Source: Pigmentiphaga litoralis (GTDB lineage: Bacteria > Pseudomonadota > Gammaproteobacteria > Burkholderiales > Burkholderiaceae_B). Taken from it: a DNA stretch of 64,000 bases. The position numbers were made by a program, and so were the translations under genes. The stretch's first letter is position 1, and each line of letters begins with the position of its first letter. The notes under the pieces were generated by a model that was not told the DNA's origin, searched no databases, and saw only the letters and a list, made by a program, of their open reading frames with translations. The stretch lies in the NCBI RefSeq assembly GCF_013408655.1, contig NZ_JACCBP010000001.1, positions 1,674,001 to 1,738,000 on the forward strand, written 5' to 3'. Positions 1 to 8,006 of the stretch are shown here, one piece after another.

Positions 1-836
1 GCCACCTCGGACACGCGTTGTCCACCTTGCGCCAGGCGGTCAGCCGCCAGCGTCAGGCGATGCGTGGCCAGGTACTGGATCGGCGACACGTCGACCCGTT
101 CCCGAAACCGCGCGGCAAACCGGGTGCGCGACATGCCGGCCTCGCGCGCCAGCGCATCCAGCGTCCACGAGCGGTCAGGCGCGCGGTGGATCGCCATCAG
201 GACACGGGCAATCGACGGGTCGGTCAGCCCGCGCAGCCAGCCGGCGTGCTGCATGCCGGACTGGGCAAGATGGGCCCGCAGCACATGCACCAGCAGCAGG
301 TCGGCCATCCGCGCCGCCGACAATTTCCAACCGGGTTGCTGCGCCAGGGTTTCATCGACCAGCGCCTGCATCATGGCCGCCAGCGGCCCGACACTGGGCG
401 ACGCGGCGTCAGCGACGTGAATGATCGGCGGCAACAAACGCATGACGGTGTCGCGGCCATAGGCGGACAGCCACAGGTGGGCCGAGAACAATTCGATGCG
501 CGTATCGCCTTCGCCGGTGTCAAACACCAGCGGCGCATCGCCGTGTTCTCCTACCGCGTGCCGTGCAATCAAGGACGCAATGGGTTGCAAGGGCAACGCC
601 GGGTCGGACGACACCGAATGCGCGGTGCCCAATGGCAGCAACACCAGGTCGCCCGGACCGATCCAGCGTGGCGCGTCGTCTGCCACCTGGATCCAGTATC
701 CGCCGCCGGTCGACATGCGGATCAAGGCACCCTCGACGCCCAAGGACGCCAGCGCGAACGGACCGCGCAGGCCGAACCGCGCCGTCACGGCCCGGTCCGC
801 CCGGCAATCGGCCAATACGTCGCTCAAACCATCCAC
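1..836 (-). CDS. AraC-family regulator with cupin_6-type N-terminus (3' end cut by window)
   Basis: Transcription regulator. The minus-strand frame runs without a stop from a GTG at 836 to the window edge. The first ~170 residues resemble the cupin-type sensor domain of AraC regulators (start VDGLSDVLADCR, core GDLVLLPLGTAHSV). The helix-turn-helix region follows (SWTLDALAREAGMSRTRF, then SPIQYLATHRLTLAADRL), and the gene is cut just after SEVA, so only the last ~30 residues are missing. GTG is chosen because a GAGAGGGG ribosome binding site lies just upstream, an in-frame TAG is 15 bases upstream, and family members begin M-D-x-L-S-D. It is divergent from the FAD monooxygenase, with a repeat array filling the shared upstream region, so control of that gene is the natural inference. 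Family assignment is secure; the inducer is unknown. Confidence 0.88.
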   Translation of the reverse strand, partial: MDGLSDVLADCRADRAVTARFGLRGPFALASLGVEGALIRMSTGGGYWIQVADDAPRWIGPGDLVLLPLGTAHSVSSDPALPLQPIASLIARHAVGEHGDAPLVFDTGEGDTRIELFSAHLWLSAYGRDTVMRLLPPIIHVADAASPSVGPLAAMMQALVDETLAQQPGWKLSAARMADLLLVHVLRAHLAQSGMQHAGWLRGLTDPSIARVLMAIHRAPDRSWTLDALAREAGMSRTRFAARFRERVDVSPIQYLATHRLTLAADRLAQGGQRVSEV

Positions 837-864
837 CGCGACCCCTCTCCCCTATGTCAATGTC

Positions 865-1036
865 GTTGTCGACTGCATCGTTGTCGACCGCAACGTTGTC
901 GACCGCAACGGTTGTAAGCCGCAACGGTGCGGATCGCAACCATTGATTCCGGCAACCATTGATTCCGGCAACCATTGCATCCGGCAACCATTGCACTCCA
1001 CAACCATTGCATCCGCCAACCAGACCCCTCCGCAAC
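865..1036. repeat. Tandem array of eleven 15/16-bp units between divergent genes
   Basis: This array fills most of the 314-base gene-free stretch 837-1150. Units on the plus strand: 865-879, 880-894, 895-909 (15 bp, GTTGTCGACCGCAAC type), 910-925, 926-940, then 941-956, 957-972, 973-988, 989-1004, 1005-1020 (16 bp, CATTGATTCCGGCAAC type) and a diverged 1021-1036. Units 2/3 and 6/7 are identical, and nearly all end in CAAC. Two sub-families abut: a GTTGTCGAC type next to the AraC start and a CATTG type next to the monooxygenase. The 15/16-bp mix breaks any reading frame, so it is not a coding repeat. It may be a multi-site operator or a slippage-prone minisatellite. Confidence 0.9.
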
Positions 1037-1150
1037 CCTCCACGGCAGGTGCCGGGACGAAACGTGGGGTGTTTGGCCCGGCAAGCGGTTGCCGGACCGC
1101 GAACCGTCGAGAACAATAGCGGCTTCCTTCTTCCCACCTGACGACCCGCC

Positions 1151-2326
1151 ATGACCGCCTCACCCACGCTTCATACAACCATTGTCGGCGGCGGCATTGC
1201 CGGATCCGCGCTCGCCATTGCCCTGGCCGCGGACGGGCACCGGGTCACCGTGATCGAAAAACAATCCGAATGGGCTTTCCAAAGCTCGGGCATCTTCATC
1301 TACAGCAACGGCCTGGTCGCGCTTGACCCGATCGGCGTGCTGCCCGAGATCCTGGCCGCAGGCTTCGTCGTGGAAGATGGCGAGAACCTCTATCTCGATC
1401 ACCACGGCGACCCGATTGTCGACGTGTTCTACCCCGCCGCAGAGGGCGGCCGCATTCCGCCGGTCATCGGCATCAAGCGCGCCGAGATGCATCGGGTACT
1501 GGCGACCCGCATGCAGGCCTTGGGGGTGGAAGTGCGGCTGGGCACGACCGTCGAAGCGATCGACGACACCGCGGCAGAGCACGTCAAGGTGCATACCAGC
1601 GACGGCGCGACCATCAATTGTGACCTGGTCGTCGGTGCCGATGGCATCCGGTCGCGCGTCCGCGCCCTGCTTCTGGGCGCCATCGAACCGACCTACACCG
1701 GGTTTGGCGTCTGGCGCAGCATCCACCGGCGGCCGGCCGACGTCGTCAGCAAGCTGTTGATGATGGGGGTCGGCAAACGGTTCGGCGTCATGCCGATCTC
1801 GCACGACACCCTGTATGTCTATGCCACCAGCAACGAACCTGGCCGGCCCTGGTATGCCCCTGACACCTGGCATGCGCAGATGCGCGCCAAGTTCGACGAG
1901 TTCCAGGGACCGGCGCGGCGCTACCTGGAAGAGCTGTCTCCCGCCACGGAAACGCTCTACACGTCGGTCGAAGAAGTGCGCCTGCCCCTGCCCTGGCATC
2001 GTGGACGGGTGCAACTGATTGGCGACGCGGCGCATGCATCGACCCCCTTCATGGGACAAGGCGGCGCGATGGCGCTGGAAGACGCCGTGATCCTGGCCGA
2101 GATGTTCCGGAACCGGAGCGCCCACGCGCCATTGACGGACACCCTGCAGGCCTTTGGCGAACGCCGCTATCCCCGCTGCGCGTTCGTGCAGGACGTGTCG
2201 CGCAAGGTCGGCGAAGCCGGCGGACTGGAAAACGATGCCAGTTGCCTGGTGCGCAATGCGCGCATGAAGGCGGGCGCCCAGGCGGACGTCGATCGTTTCT
2301 ACGCCCAGATGCTGGGACCGTTTTGA
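1151..2326 (+). CDS. FAD-dependent monooxygenase (PHBH-like)
   Basis: Class A flavin monooxygenase, expected to hydroxylate an aromatic or related substrate using NAD(P)H, FAD and O2 in the cytoplasm. Visible motifs: Rossmann GGGIAGSALA at residues 13-22, DG motif GADGIRSR at ~162-169, and the FAD ribose-binding GDAAHASTPFMGQGG from ~291. Its 391 residues fit the single-component group. The ribosome binding site is weak (only a pyrimidine-rich stretch precedes the ATG). It stands divergent to the AraC regulator across the repeat array, and the next gene follows 42 bases downstream, so weak co-transcription is possible. The family is clear; the substrate is not. Confidence 0.9.
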   Translation: MTASPTLHTTIVGGGIAGSALAIALAADGHRVTVIEKQSEWAFQSSGIFIYSNGLVALDPIGVLPEILAAGFVVEDGENLYLDHHGDPIVDVFYPAAEGGRIPPVIGIKRAEMHRVLATRMQALGVEVRLGTTVEAIDDTAAEHVKVHTSDGATINCDLVVGADGIRSRVRALLLGAIEPTYTGFGVWRSIHRRPADVVSKLLMMGVGKRFGVMPISHDTLYVYATSNEPGRPWYAPDTWHAQMRAKFDEFQGPARRYLEELSPATETLYTSVEEVRLPLPWHRGRVQLIGDAAHASTPFMGQGGAMALEDAVILAEMFRNRSAHAPLTDTLQAFGERRYPRCAFVQDVSRKVGEAGGLENDASCLVRNARMKAGAQADVDRFYAQMLGPF

Positions 2327-2368
2327 GTTGTGCCATGATGGACGCCTGCCATGACGGAGGCCTGCTCC

Positions 2369-3343
2369 ATGCTACAGAATGACCTGCTCCCGCGACTGGC
2401 GGCCATGCCCGCCGACACGCCGCTGTCGGCCGCCCACGTCGCCGCGCTTCATCACGCCGGGCTTGCCCCGGATCCGTTGAGCACGCTCAAGGGCGTGCCA
2501 GCCGACCGGCTCGATGCCTGGCGTTTGCCCGCCGAAACGCACACGGTCCACGCCGCCGAGCCGCCGCCCCGCTACCGCCTGGGCGCGGTGCTGGCCGGAC
2601 TGGCCGATGCAGCCCCGGGCGTCCACAGCGACAGCCCCTACGATGCGGCGCGGCTGCAAACGGCCTTTCCGCTGTTCACGTATGCGGATGGAGCTGAAGA
2701 CGATTTCCTGACCTCGCTGCGCCATGCCGAGGACCCCGTCGACTTCCGCATCTTGCGCATCCCCGCACCGTTCGATCTTCCGGAAGACCCCCAGGCGCCC
2801 GACACTCAGGCTTTCCTGGACGCCCTGCGCCGCGATCCCGATGCCGCGGTGGCAGCGGCGCAGCGATTGCCGGCGCGCCTGCTCGAGACCTTCAACCCGG
2901 CCAACTGGCTGCTGGCCGAGATGGCCCGTCCGACCCTGCAGGCGGCCCATCTGCATCAGGTAGCCGAATCCATTTCGCTGCTGTCCGATGACGACCTGGG
3001 CCAGGGCGTGAACGCCTATGGCCATGCCGAAACCCTGCAGGGCGGGCTGGTCACCCGCCTTTCGTTTACCATGTCGCACCTCGTTGCCGGCCTGACCCAG
3101 TCCAGCCGATTCCTGGATGGCTCGTCGTCGGGCTACGCCGCCTTGGTGACGACACTCATCAAACTGGGCGCGGATTTTGCGCTCGACAACCACGCGGGGC
3201 AGAACGCGATGCAGGTCGCCGAGGCGGTCCGGCATCGCCATGTATCGAGCCCGTTCCTGAACCTGATCGACAAGTTCCTGCTGGTCCAGCAACTCGACGA
3301 CATGCTGCTGCATGGCGACGACGAGAATGCCGACAAGATCTGA
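2369..3343 (+). CDS. Hypothetical protein with ankyrin-like C-terminus
   Basis: About 324 residues, not recognised as a named family. The C-terminal third (GYAALVTTLIKLGADFALDN, then HAGQNAMQVAEAVRHRH) has the spacing of an ankyrin-type helix pair, so a protein-interaction role is possible. The remainder is rich in Ala, Leu, Pro and Asp, with no signal peptide or membrane segment. I chose the ATG at 2369 rather than the one at 2351 because GGAGG at 2356-2360 sits eight bases before it. It is followed 19 bases later by a small acidic protein, and the two probably form a pair. The function is unknown. Confidence 0.7.
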   Translation: MLQNDLLPRLAAMPADTPLSAAHVAALHHAGLAPDPLSTLKGVPADRLDAWRLPAETHTVHAAEPPPRYRLGAVLAGLADAAPGVHSDSPYDAARLQTAFPLFTYADGAEDDFLTSLRHAEDPVDFRILRIPAPFDLPEDPQAPDTQAFLDALRRDPDAAVAAAQRLPARLLETFNPANWLLAEMARPTLQAAHLHQVAESISLLSDDDLGQGVNAYGHAETLQGGLVTRLSFTMSHLVAGLTQSSRFLDGSSSGYAALVTTLIKLGADFALDNHAGQNAMQVAEAVRHRHVSSPFLNLIDKFLLVQQLDDMLLHGDDENADKI

Positions 3344-3362
3344 TTTCTATAGTGAGCCTTTC

Positions 3363-3719
3363 ATGACGACGACCCCCAACCCGCAAGACGGCGATGATCA
3401 CACCGAAACCGAAGAAGAGCTTCAGGCGCTGTTCACGGCCGAAGCCCGCCGGCTGCTCAAGACACTGAATCAGCCTGCGTCCCTGCGGTCACGGCACGAA
3501 GATATCGTGGCCGGCCTGCAGGATACGCACCCCGACATCTATGAAAAGTGGATGGCATCGACCGACACCTATGGCGAAGCCGCACGCTTCCTGTTCCCCT
3601 TTCTGACCGACCCCGATGTCGAGATGACCGACGAGCAGGCCGATCACTATCAGAAGCTGTATGAAGACGCCGTGCAATACGGCAAGGCGCTGGCTGACGC
3701 AGTCAAGGCCAAGTCGTAA
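3363..3719 (+). CDS. Small acidic hypothetical protein
   Basis: 118 residues, strongly acidic, with an N-terminal disordered stretch (TTTPNPQDGDDHTETEEE) and a helical remainder (LQALFTAEARRLLKTLNQ; DEQADHYQKLYEDAVQYGKA). No signal peptide, membrane segment or recognised domain is visible. The start is set at ATG 3363; an upstream in-frame extension to 3312 would overlap the previous gene's end and has no ribosome binding site. It lies 19 bases behind the ankyrin-like protein and is followed by two hairpins, so the pair likely forms a unit of its own. I do not recognise it. Confidence 0.65.
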   Translation: MTTTPNPQDGDDHTETEEELQALFTAEARRLLKTLNQPASLRSRHEDIVAGLQDTHPDIYEKWMASTDTYGEAARFLFPFLTDPDVEMTDEQADHYQKLYEDAVQYGKALADAVKAKS

Positions 3720-3726
3720 TTGGCCG

Positions 3727-3791
3727 GCGTGCCCCACTGTTGGGCACGCGACTTGCTGATGTGACAGACTCACGGCGCCGGCACCGGCGCC
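3727..3791 (+). terminator. Two adjacent GC-rich hairpins after the small acidic gene
   Basis: GCGTGCCC (3727-3734), seven-base loop, GGGCACGC (3742-3749) is a perfect 8-bp stem just after the stop at 3719. It is followed by a second perfect palindrome, GGCGCCGG-CA-CCGGCGCC, at 3774-3791. Neither has a U-tract, so this is a possible inefficient terminator or processing site in the 118-base gap before the AsmA gene. Confidence 0.4.
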
Positions 3792-3837
3792 GACTTGACT
3801 GCCTCACCGCACGTAGCGCTCTAAGGAACCCTGACGA

Positions 3838-5913
3838 ATGACGCGAAACAAGAAAATTGCCGCGGGAGTCGTTGGCACGTTGGTCCTGCTGATCGTGATC
3901 CTCGTGATCGTGATCGCCACCTTCGACTGGAATCGGCTCAAGCCGACCATCAATGAAAAAGTGTCCGACGCCATCGGCCGTCAGTTCGCCATCAATGGCG
4001 ACTTGAGCGTGCGCTGGGCCCGGGATGCCGATACGACCGGATGGCGCGGATGGATTCCGTGGCCGCACGTCACCGCCAACGACATCACCGTCGCCAATAC
4101 GGATTGGGGCAAGGCGCCTCAATTCGCCAGCCTGCAGCGGGGTGAATTCAGCCTGTCCCCCCTGCCCTTGCTGGCGCACCGCGTCGTCATCCGTCACGTC
4201 CAGTTGACCAAGCCATCGGCCGACCTTCAACGGCTGGCCGACGGCCGCGCCAATTGGGATTTCAAGATGAAGGAAGACGAGGACGACAAGCCCTCGTCAT
4301 GGGTCATCGACCTGAACGAAATCGCCTTCGATACCGGCCGCGTGGCTTTCGTAGACGAAACGCTCAAGGCCGATCTGGAAGTCGCCATCGATCCGCTGGG
4401 CAAGCCGATTCCGTTTGCCGAACTGGCCGGCGAAGCCGCCGCCAATGACGCGCGCGCCATCAGCAAGGCGGACCTGCGCGACTACGTCTTCGGTTGGGCG
4501 GTCAAGGGCAAATACAACGCGCAGTCGCTGAGCGGTGACGGCAAGATCGGCGGCATGCTGGCCTTGCGCGAATCCGACGTGCCCTTCCCCCTGCAGGCGA
4601 ACGTCAAGGTCGGCGACACCCGTGGGTCGGTGGTCGGCACCTTTACCGACCCCATGCATCTGGGCAAGCTCGACGTCAAGCTGAAGCTTTCCGGCGCCAG
4701 CATGGCGGACCTGTTTCCGCTGATTGGCGTGGCCTTGCCTGACACCCCGCCGTATTCGACCGACGGTCGCCTGGTTGCCGAAATCAGCCGACCCGAAGGC
4801 GGTCACTTTGAATACCGCGGCTTCAACGGCAAGGTCGGCGAGAGCGATATCCACGGCGAGATCTCGTTCGACAAGATCACGCCCCGCCCCAAGCTGGCAG
4901 GTCGTCTTACGTCGAACCTGCTTCGTCTGGAAGACCTTGGTCCGCTGGTCGGCGTGCAATCGGGCGGCGCCAAGAAGCCTGATGACAGCGCCACCAAACA
5001 ACCCGCCAACAAGGCCTTGCCGGTGCAGGAATTCCGCACGGAACGCTGGGCCGACATGGACGCCGACGTGACCTTGGCCGCCAAACGCATCGTGCATAGC
5101 GCCAAGTTGCCGATTTCGGATCTGGATGTGCATGCCGTGCTGGATGCGGGCAAGCTGACGCTGGACCCGCTGAACTTCGGCATGGCCGGCGGCACCATGC
5201 GATCGACCATTGCATTGGACGGTTCGAAGACACCCATGCAAGGACGCGTCAAGATCGGCGCCCGCAAACTGCAGCTCAAGCAGCTGTTTGCCGATGCCAA
5301 GACGATGGAAAAGAGCCTGGGCGAAATGAATGGCGATGCGGCGATTACCGGTACCGGCAACTCGGTCGCAACGCTGCTCGGAACGTCCAACGGTGAAGTC
5401 AAACTGCTGATCAACGATGGGGTCATCAGCCAGAGCCTGATGGAAATCGCGGGCTTGAACGTAGGCAACTATGTGGTCAGCAAGCTGTTTGGCGACGACG
5501 AAGTCAACATCAATTGCGCGGCGTCCGACATTGCGATCAAGAACGGTCTGGCCACGCCCAACATGTTTGTCTTCGACACCGAGAACGCCATCATCAACGT
5601 GACGGGTGAGACCAACTTCAAGACCGAAGCCATGGACCTGGACATTACGCCCAAGAGCAAGGGCTTCCGGATCTTCTCGCTGCGTTCGCCCTTGTATGTG
5701 CGCGGGACCTTCAAGGATCCGAAGCCCGGCGTTCACGTAGGTCCGCTGGCCGCTCGCGCCGCCGGGATGGTCGCACTTGGCGTGATTGCCGCACCGGCTG
5801 CCGGCCTGCTGGCCCTGATCGCCCCCAGCGCGGGTGAAGACGACAGCAAGTGCAGCGCGATGCTGCGTCAGATGCAAGGTGCTCCGCAAGCGCCGGCGCC
5901 CAAAGGCCGGTAA
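3838..5913 (+). CDS. AsmA family protein
   Basis: A large envelope protein of 691 residues. An N-terminal membrane anchor (residues ~6-29, KIAAGVVGTLVLLIVILVIV) is followed by the AsmA-typical stretch FDWNRLKPTINEKVSDAIGRQFAINGDLSVRW. A long beta-rich periplasmic region comes next, and the AsmA C-terminal signature (LLGTSNGEVKLLINDGVISQ, then MEIAGLNVGNYV) lies near residue 520-555. AsmA-like proteins are bridge-like proteins implicated in moving phospholipid to the outer membrane and in its homeostasis. AAGGAA lies 8-10 bases before the ATG. It is monocistronic by context: hairpins precede it and strong terminators follow. Confident family call. Confidence 0.93.
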   Translation: MTRNKKIAAGVVGTLVLLIVILVIVIATFDWNRLKPTINEKVSDAIGRQFAINGDLSVRWARDADTTGWRGWIPWPHVTANDITVANTDWGKAPQFASLQRGEFSLSPLPLLAHRVVIRHVQLTKPSADLQRLADGRANWDFKMKEDEDDKPSSWVIDLNEIAFDTGRVAFVDETLKADLEVAIDPLGKPIPFAELAGEAAANDARAISKADLRDYVFGWAVKGKYNAQSLSGDGKIGGMLALRESDVPFPLQANVKVGDTRGSVVGTFTDPMHLGKLDVKLKLSGASMADLFPLIGVALPDTPPYSTDGRLVAEISRPEGGHFEYRGFNGKVGESDIHGEISFDKITPRPKLAGRLTSNLLRLEDLGPLVGVQSGGAKKPDDSATKQPANKALPVQEFRTERWADMDADVTLAAKRIVHSAKLPISDLDVHAVLDAGKLTLDPLNFGMAGGTMRSTIALDGSKTPMQGRVKIGARKLQLKQLFADAKTMEKSLGEMNGDAAITGTGNSVATLLGTSNGEVKLLINDGVISQSLMEIAGLNVGNYVVSKLFGDDEVNINCAASDIAIKNGLATPNMFVFDTENAIINVTGETNFKTEAMDLDITPKSKGFRIFSLRSPLYVRGTFKDPKPGVHVGPLAARAAGMVALGVIAAPAAGLLALIAPSAGEDDSKCSAMLRQMQGAPQAPAPKGR

Positions 5914-5917
5914 GCAC

Positions 5918-5983
5918 ACGGCCCGCGCGTTGGCGGGCCGTTAAATGCACGTCCGGCCCGCGATGTTTGCGGGCCGTTTTCTA
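5918..5983 (+). terminator. Tandem duplicated intrinsic terminator after asmA
   Basis: Two near-identical hairpins follow the stop. ACGGCCCGC-GCGTTG-GCGGGCCGT spans 5918-5941 (9-bp perfect stem). CGGCCCGC-GATGTTT-GCGGGCCG spans 5954-5976 and continues into TTTTCTATTT. The second has a proper U-tract; the first looks like a duplicated backup copy. They lie at the convergent boundary with the flavodoxin-like gene. Confidence 0.85.
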
Positions 5984-6589
5984 TTTCACTTCCGGGTATT
6001 GCCCCTGCTTGAGCAGCTTGGCCAAGTGGACGCAGTTGTTGACCAGCACTTCCATGGCGCCCTGCGTTTTATCCGGTGTCTTCGGAAGATCCTTGAAATC
6101 GACGGCCTGCATCGCTTCGCCCACCCAGTACGCGGTCGCTGATGCCGGGATCGTGTAGCCCACATCATTCAAGGCCTGAAAGAGTTCGGCCGCGACATGG
6201 TGCGCACCGTCTTCGTTGCCCACCACCGCCACGGCGGCCACACGGCCGAAGGTCAGCATGCGGCCACCTTCATCCTTGTCGCTCAGCATGGCATCCAGGC
6301 GTTCAAGCACGCGCTGGCATTCGCTGGACGGATGCCCCAGCCAGATCGGCGTGCCCAATAACAGGATGTCGGCTTCAAGGACCTTGTCCCGCAGCGCGGG
6401 CCAGTCATCGTCTTCGCCCTCGTCGGCCGTGACGCCGGGTTTGATCGTGTAGTCGACGGCCCGGATGATTTCTCCAGGCGCGCCGGCCTGGTTGAACAAT
6501 TCCATGGTGCGCGACAACAGCAGCCCGCACGACGAATCATTCGGTGATGGTTTGAGCGTGCAGTTGATGGCCAGTGTAGTGAGCGACAT
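5981..6589 (-). CDS. Flavodoxin-family / NAD(P)H-dependent FMN reductase-like protein
   Basis: 202 residues with the flavodoxin-like fold. The N-terminal strand and phosphate loop (LAINCTLKPSPNDSSCGLLL) resemble those of NADPH-dependent FMN reductases. The ILLLGTPIWLGHPSSECQRV loop and the AVVGNEDGAHHV segment are typical flavin-contacting regions. The likely role is as a cytoplasmic FMN-binding reductase. It converges with asmA at the double terminator, and its start lies 33 bases downstream (on its strand) of the MFS transporter stop, so the two may be co-transcribed. The substrate is not predictable. Confidence 0.85.
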   Translation of the reverse strand: MSLTTLAINCTLKPSPNDSSCGLLLSRTMELFNQAGAPGEIIRAVDYTIKPGVTADEGEDDDWPALRDKVLEADILLLGTPIWLGHPSSECQRVLERLDAMLSDKDEGGRMLTFGRVAAVAVVGNEDGAHHVAAELFQALNDVGYTIPASATAYWVGEAMQAVDFKDLPKTPDKTQGAMEVLVNNCVHLAKLLKQGQYPEVK

Positions 6590-6622
6590 GACATTCCCCT
6601 GTGAGTGGCAATGCCGTCAAGC

Positions 6623-7873
6623 TCAGCAAGCGGCGTTCCGCCGCGCCATGCGCTCCTGGTACAGGAACCACACAAAGGCCGCCGTTTGCAGGATCGCGAC
6701 GCCGCCCAGCGTCAGCATGAAGGCGTGCGGGCGCGACAGGCCCGTTTCGCGCAGCAGATCGACCACCAGTCCGACCGACCACTGCGCAATGAAGGCGCCC
6801 ACGAACACGAACATGTTGTAGAGCGTCACCAGGCGGCCTGCGGCCTCCTTGGGGAATTGCATGGCCAGCGCGGGCTGCATGAGCATGATCGGGGCAACGC
6901 CCACGCCCACCACCAGCCAGAGCACCCAGGCGCCGCGCAGGGGCAACAGCGCGATCAGGAAGATGGCCGAGATGCAGATCACATAGCCGACCAGGGCGAT
7001 CGGCGTCAGCCCGAAGCGGCGCTGCAGCGGTGGACTGAGCACGCTCATTCCGACGTAGCCGGTCATCATTGCGACCATGGACCAGAGCAATGCGGTCGCG
7101 CTGTCGCTGGCGCTCATGCCAAGCACGTCCGTCATCCAGGGGCCGGCCCACAGCGTCTGCAAGGCGATGATGCTGCCCTGCCCGACCGCCGCCAGCGGCA
7201 TGGCGCGCAGGATCACGGGATGCCGCAACAGGCGGCGCAGCGATACGTCTTCGGGGGCCTGGCCCGCCGGCAGCCGCTGCACGTCGGCATCGGGCACGAA
7301 ACGCCACAGCAGCGCCGCAATCACGGCGAGCGAGATGCCGGACGCCAGGTGCACGCTGCGCCAGCCCCAGGCCGCTGCCAGCGCGGCGGCCGGCGTCGTA
7401 AAGAACACGGCCCCGCCTGTGCCGGCCACCAATATCCACAAGGCCAGTTGCGGCTGGCGGTCCGCCGGATAGCACCGGCGGAAATACGAGAACGGCGCCA
7501 TCAGGCTGGCGGCCACGCCACATCCGATCAACGCACGCCCCAGCGAGGTCAGCGCAAAGCCATCCGCGGTGACCAGCACGAAGGATCCGATGGCGGCCAC
7601 CAGCAGCAGGCTGGATTCGACCCGCCGCGCGCCGTACCGGTCCAGCCATACGCCAAGCGGCGCCTGCATGACGGCCAGCGACACGAAAAAGGCTGACGAG
7701 AGCCAGCCCAGTTGGGACGTGTTGAGCTTCAGATCCTGCGTGATGTAGGGCGCCAGCACGGCATTGACTGATCGCAAGCCGTAGGAACAGAAATAGGCGA
7801 TCGCGAAGCAGGCAAAGATGAAGATGGACTGGCGCCGGGTGAGCCCGGCGCTATTGTTATCTGAGGGAGGCAT
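6623..7873 (-). CDS. MFS transporter
   Basis: A 12-TM major facilitator of ~416 residues in the inner membrane. It begins with cytoplasmic SDNNSAGLTRRQS, then TM1 (IFIFACFAIAYFCSYGLRSV). The A-motif-like loop between TM2 and TM3 reads GVWLDRYGARRVESS. The overall arrangement fits the nitrate/sugar-phosphate-like MFS group. A longer start at 7936 adds 21 residues (PPLGGGREAPRGAEHWHN) encoded by the C-rich palindromic repeat and is rejected in favour of ATG 7873. It sits upstream of the flavodoxin-like gene on the same strand. The cargo is unknown. Confidence 0.85.
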   Translation of the reverse strand: MPPSDNNSAGLTRRQSIFIFACFAIAYFCSYGLRSVNAVLAPYITQDLKLNTSQLGWLSSAFFVSLAVMQAPLGVWLDRYGARRVESSLLLVAAIGSFVLVTADGFALTSLGRALIGCGVAASLMAPFSYFRRCYPADRQPQLALWILVAGTGGAVFFTTPAAALAAAWGWRSVHLASGISLAVIAALLWRFVPDADVQRLPAGQAPEDVSLRRLLRHPVILRAMPLAAVGQGSIIALQTLWAGPWMTDVLGMSASDSATALLWSMVAMMTGYVGMSVLSPPLQRRFGLTPIALVGYVICISAIFLIALLPLRGAWVLWLVVGVGVAPIMLMQPALAMQFPKEAAGRLVTLYNMFVFVGAFIAQWSVGLVVDLLRETGLSRPHAFMLTLGGVAILQTAAFVWFLYQERMARRNAAC

Positions 7874-7895
7874 AACGAGATTATGCCAATGTTCA

Positions 7896-7934
7896 GCCCC
7901 CCTGGGCGCTTCGCGCCCCCCCCCCAGGGGCGGC
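7896..7934. repeat. C/G-rich palindromic intergenic element (REP-like)
   Basis: An imperfect hairpin just upstream of the MFS start: AGCCCCCCTGGGCGC followed, after a TTCG tetraloop-like turn, by GCGCCCCCCCCCCAGGGGCG. It includes a run of ten C (7916-7925). Palindromes of the form CCCCCTGGGG..CGCTTCGCG..CCCC are common intergenic repeats in Burkholderiales. The C-run is prone to length variation. Confidence 0.6.
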
Positions 7935-8006
7935 ACTGGCGGACTGGCAAAGCCAGATCCGCTGTGCCCTTGGTTGCGGCGTCTTGGGTCGGGCGGCGCT
8001 TCCTGA

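Noticed and set aside
18..917. Long plus-strand ORF of 299 residues over the AraC gene
   Set aside because: Arg/Gln-rich, low-complexity translation with no family similarity; antisense shadow of the AraC gene, whose HTH motifs are plain on the minus strand.
865..1036. CRISPR array
   Set aside because: Units are contiguous with no unique spacers and no cas genes; they vary between 15 and 16 bp.
852..1178. Repeat peptide encoded on the minus strand
   Set aside because: Unit length changes between 15 and 16, so the reading frame shifts through the array; no ribosome binding site or domain.
4297..5919. 540-residue minus-strand ORF over asmA
   Set aside because: Shadow; the AsmA reading on the plus strand carries a membrane anchor and family motifs.
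7916..7925. Ten-C homopolymer as phase-variation switch of the MFS gene
   Set aside because: It lies upstream of the chosen start, so it cannot shift the reading frame; it may still be an artefact or part of the palindrome.
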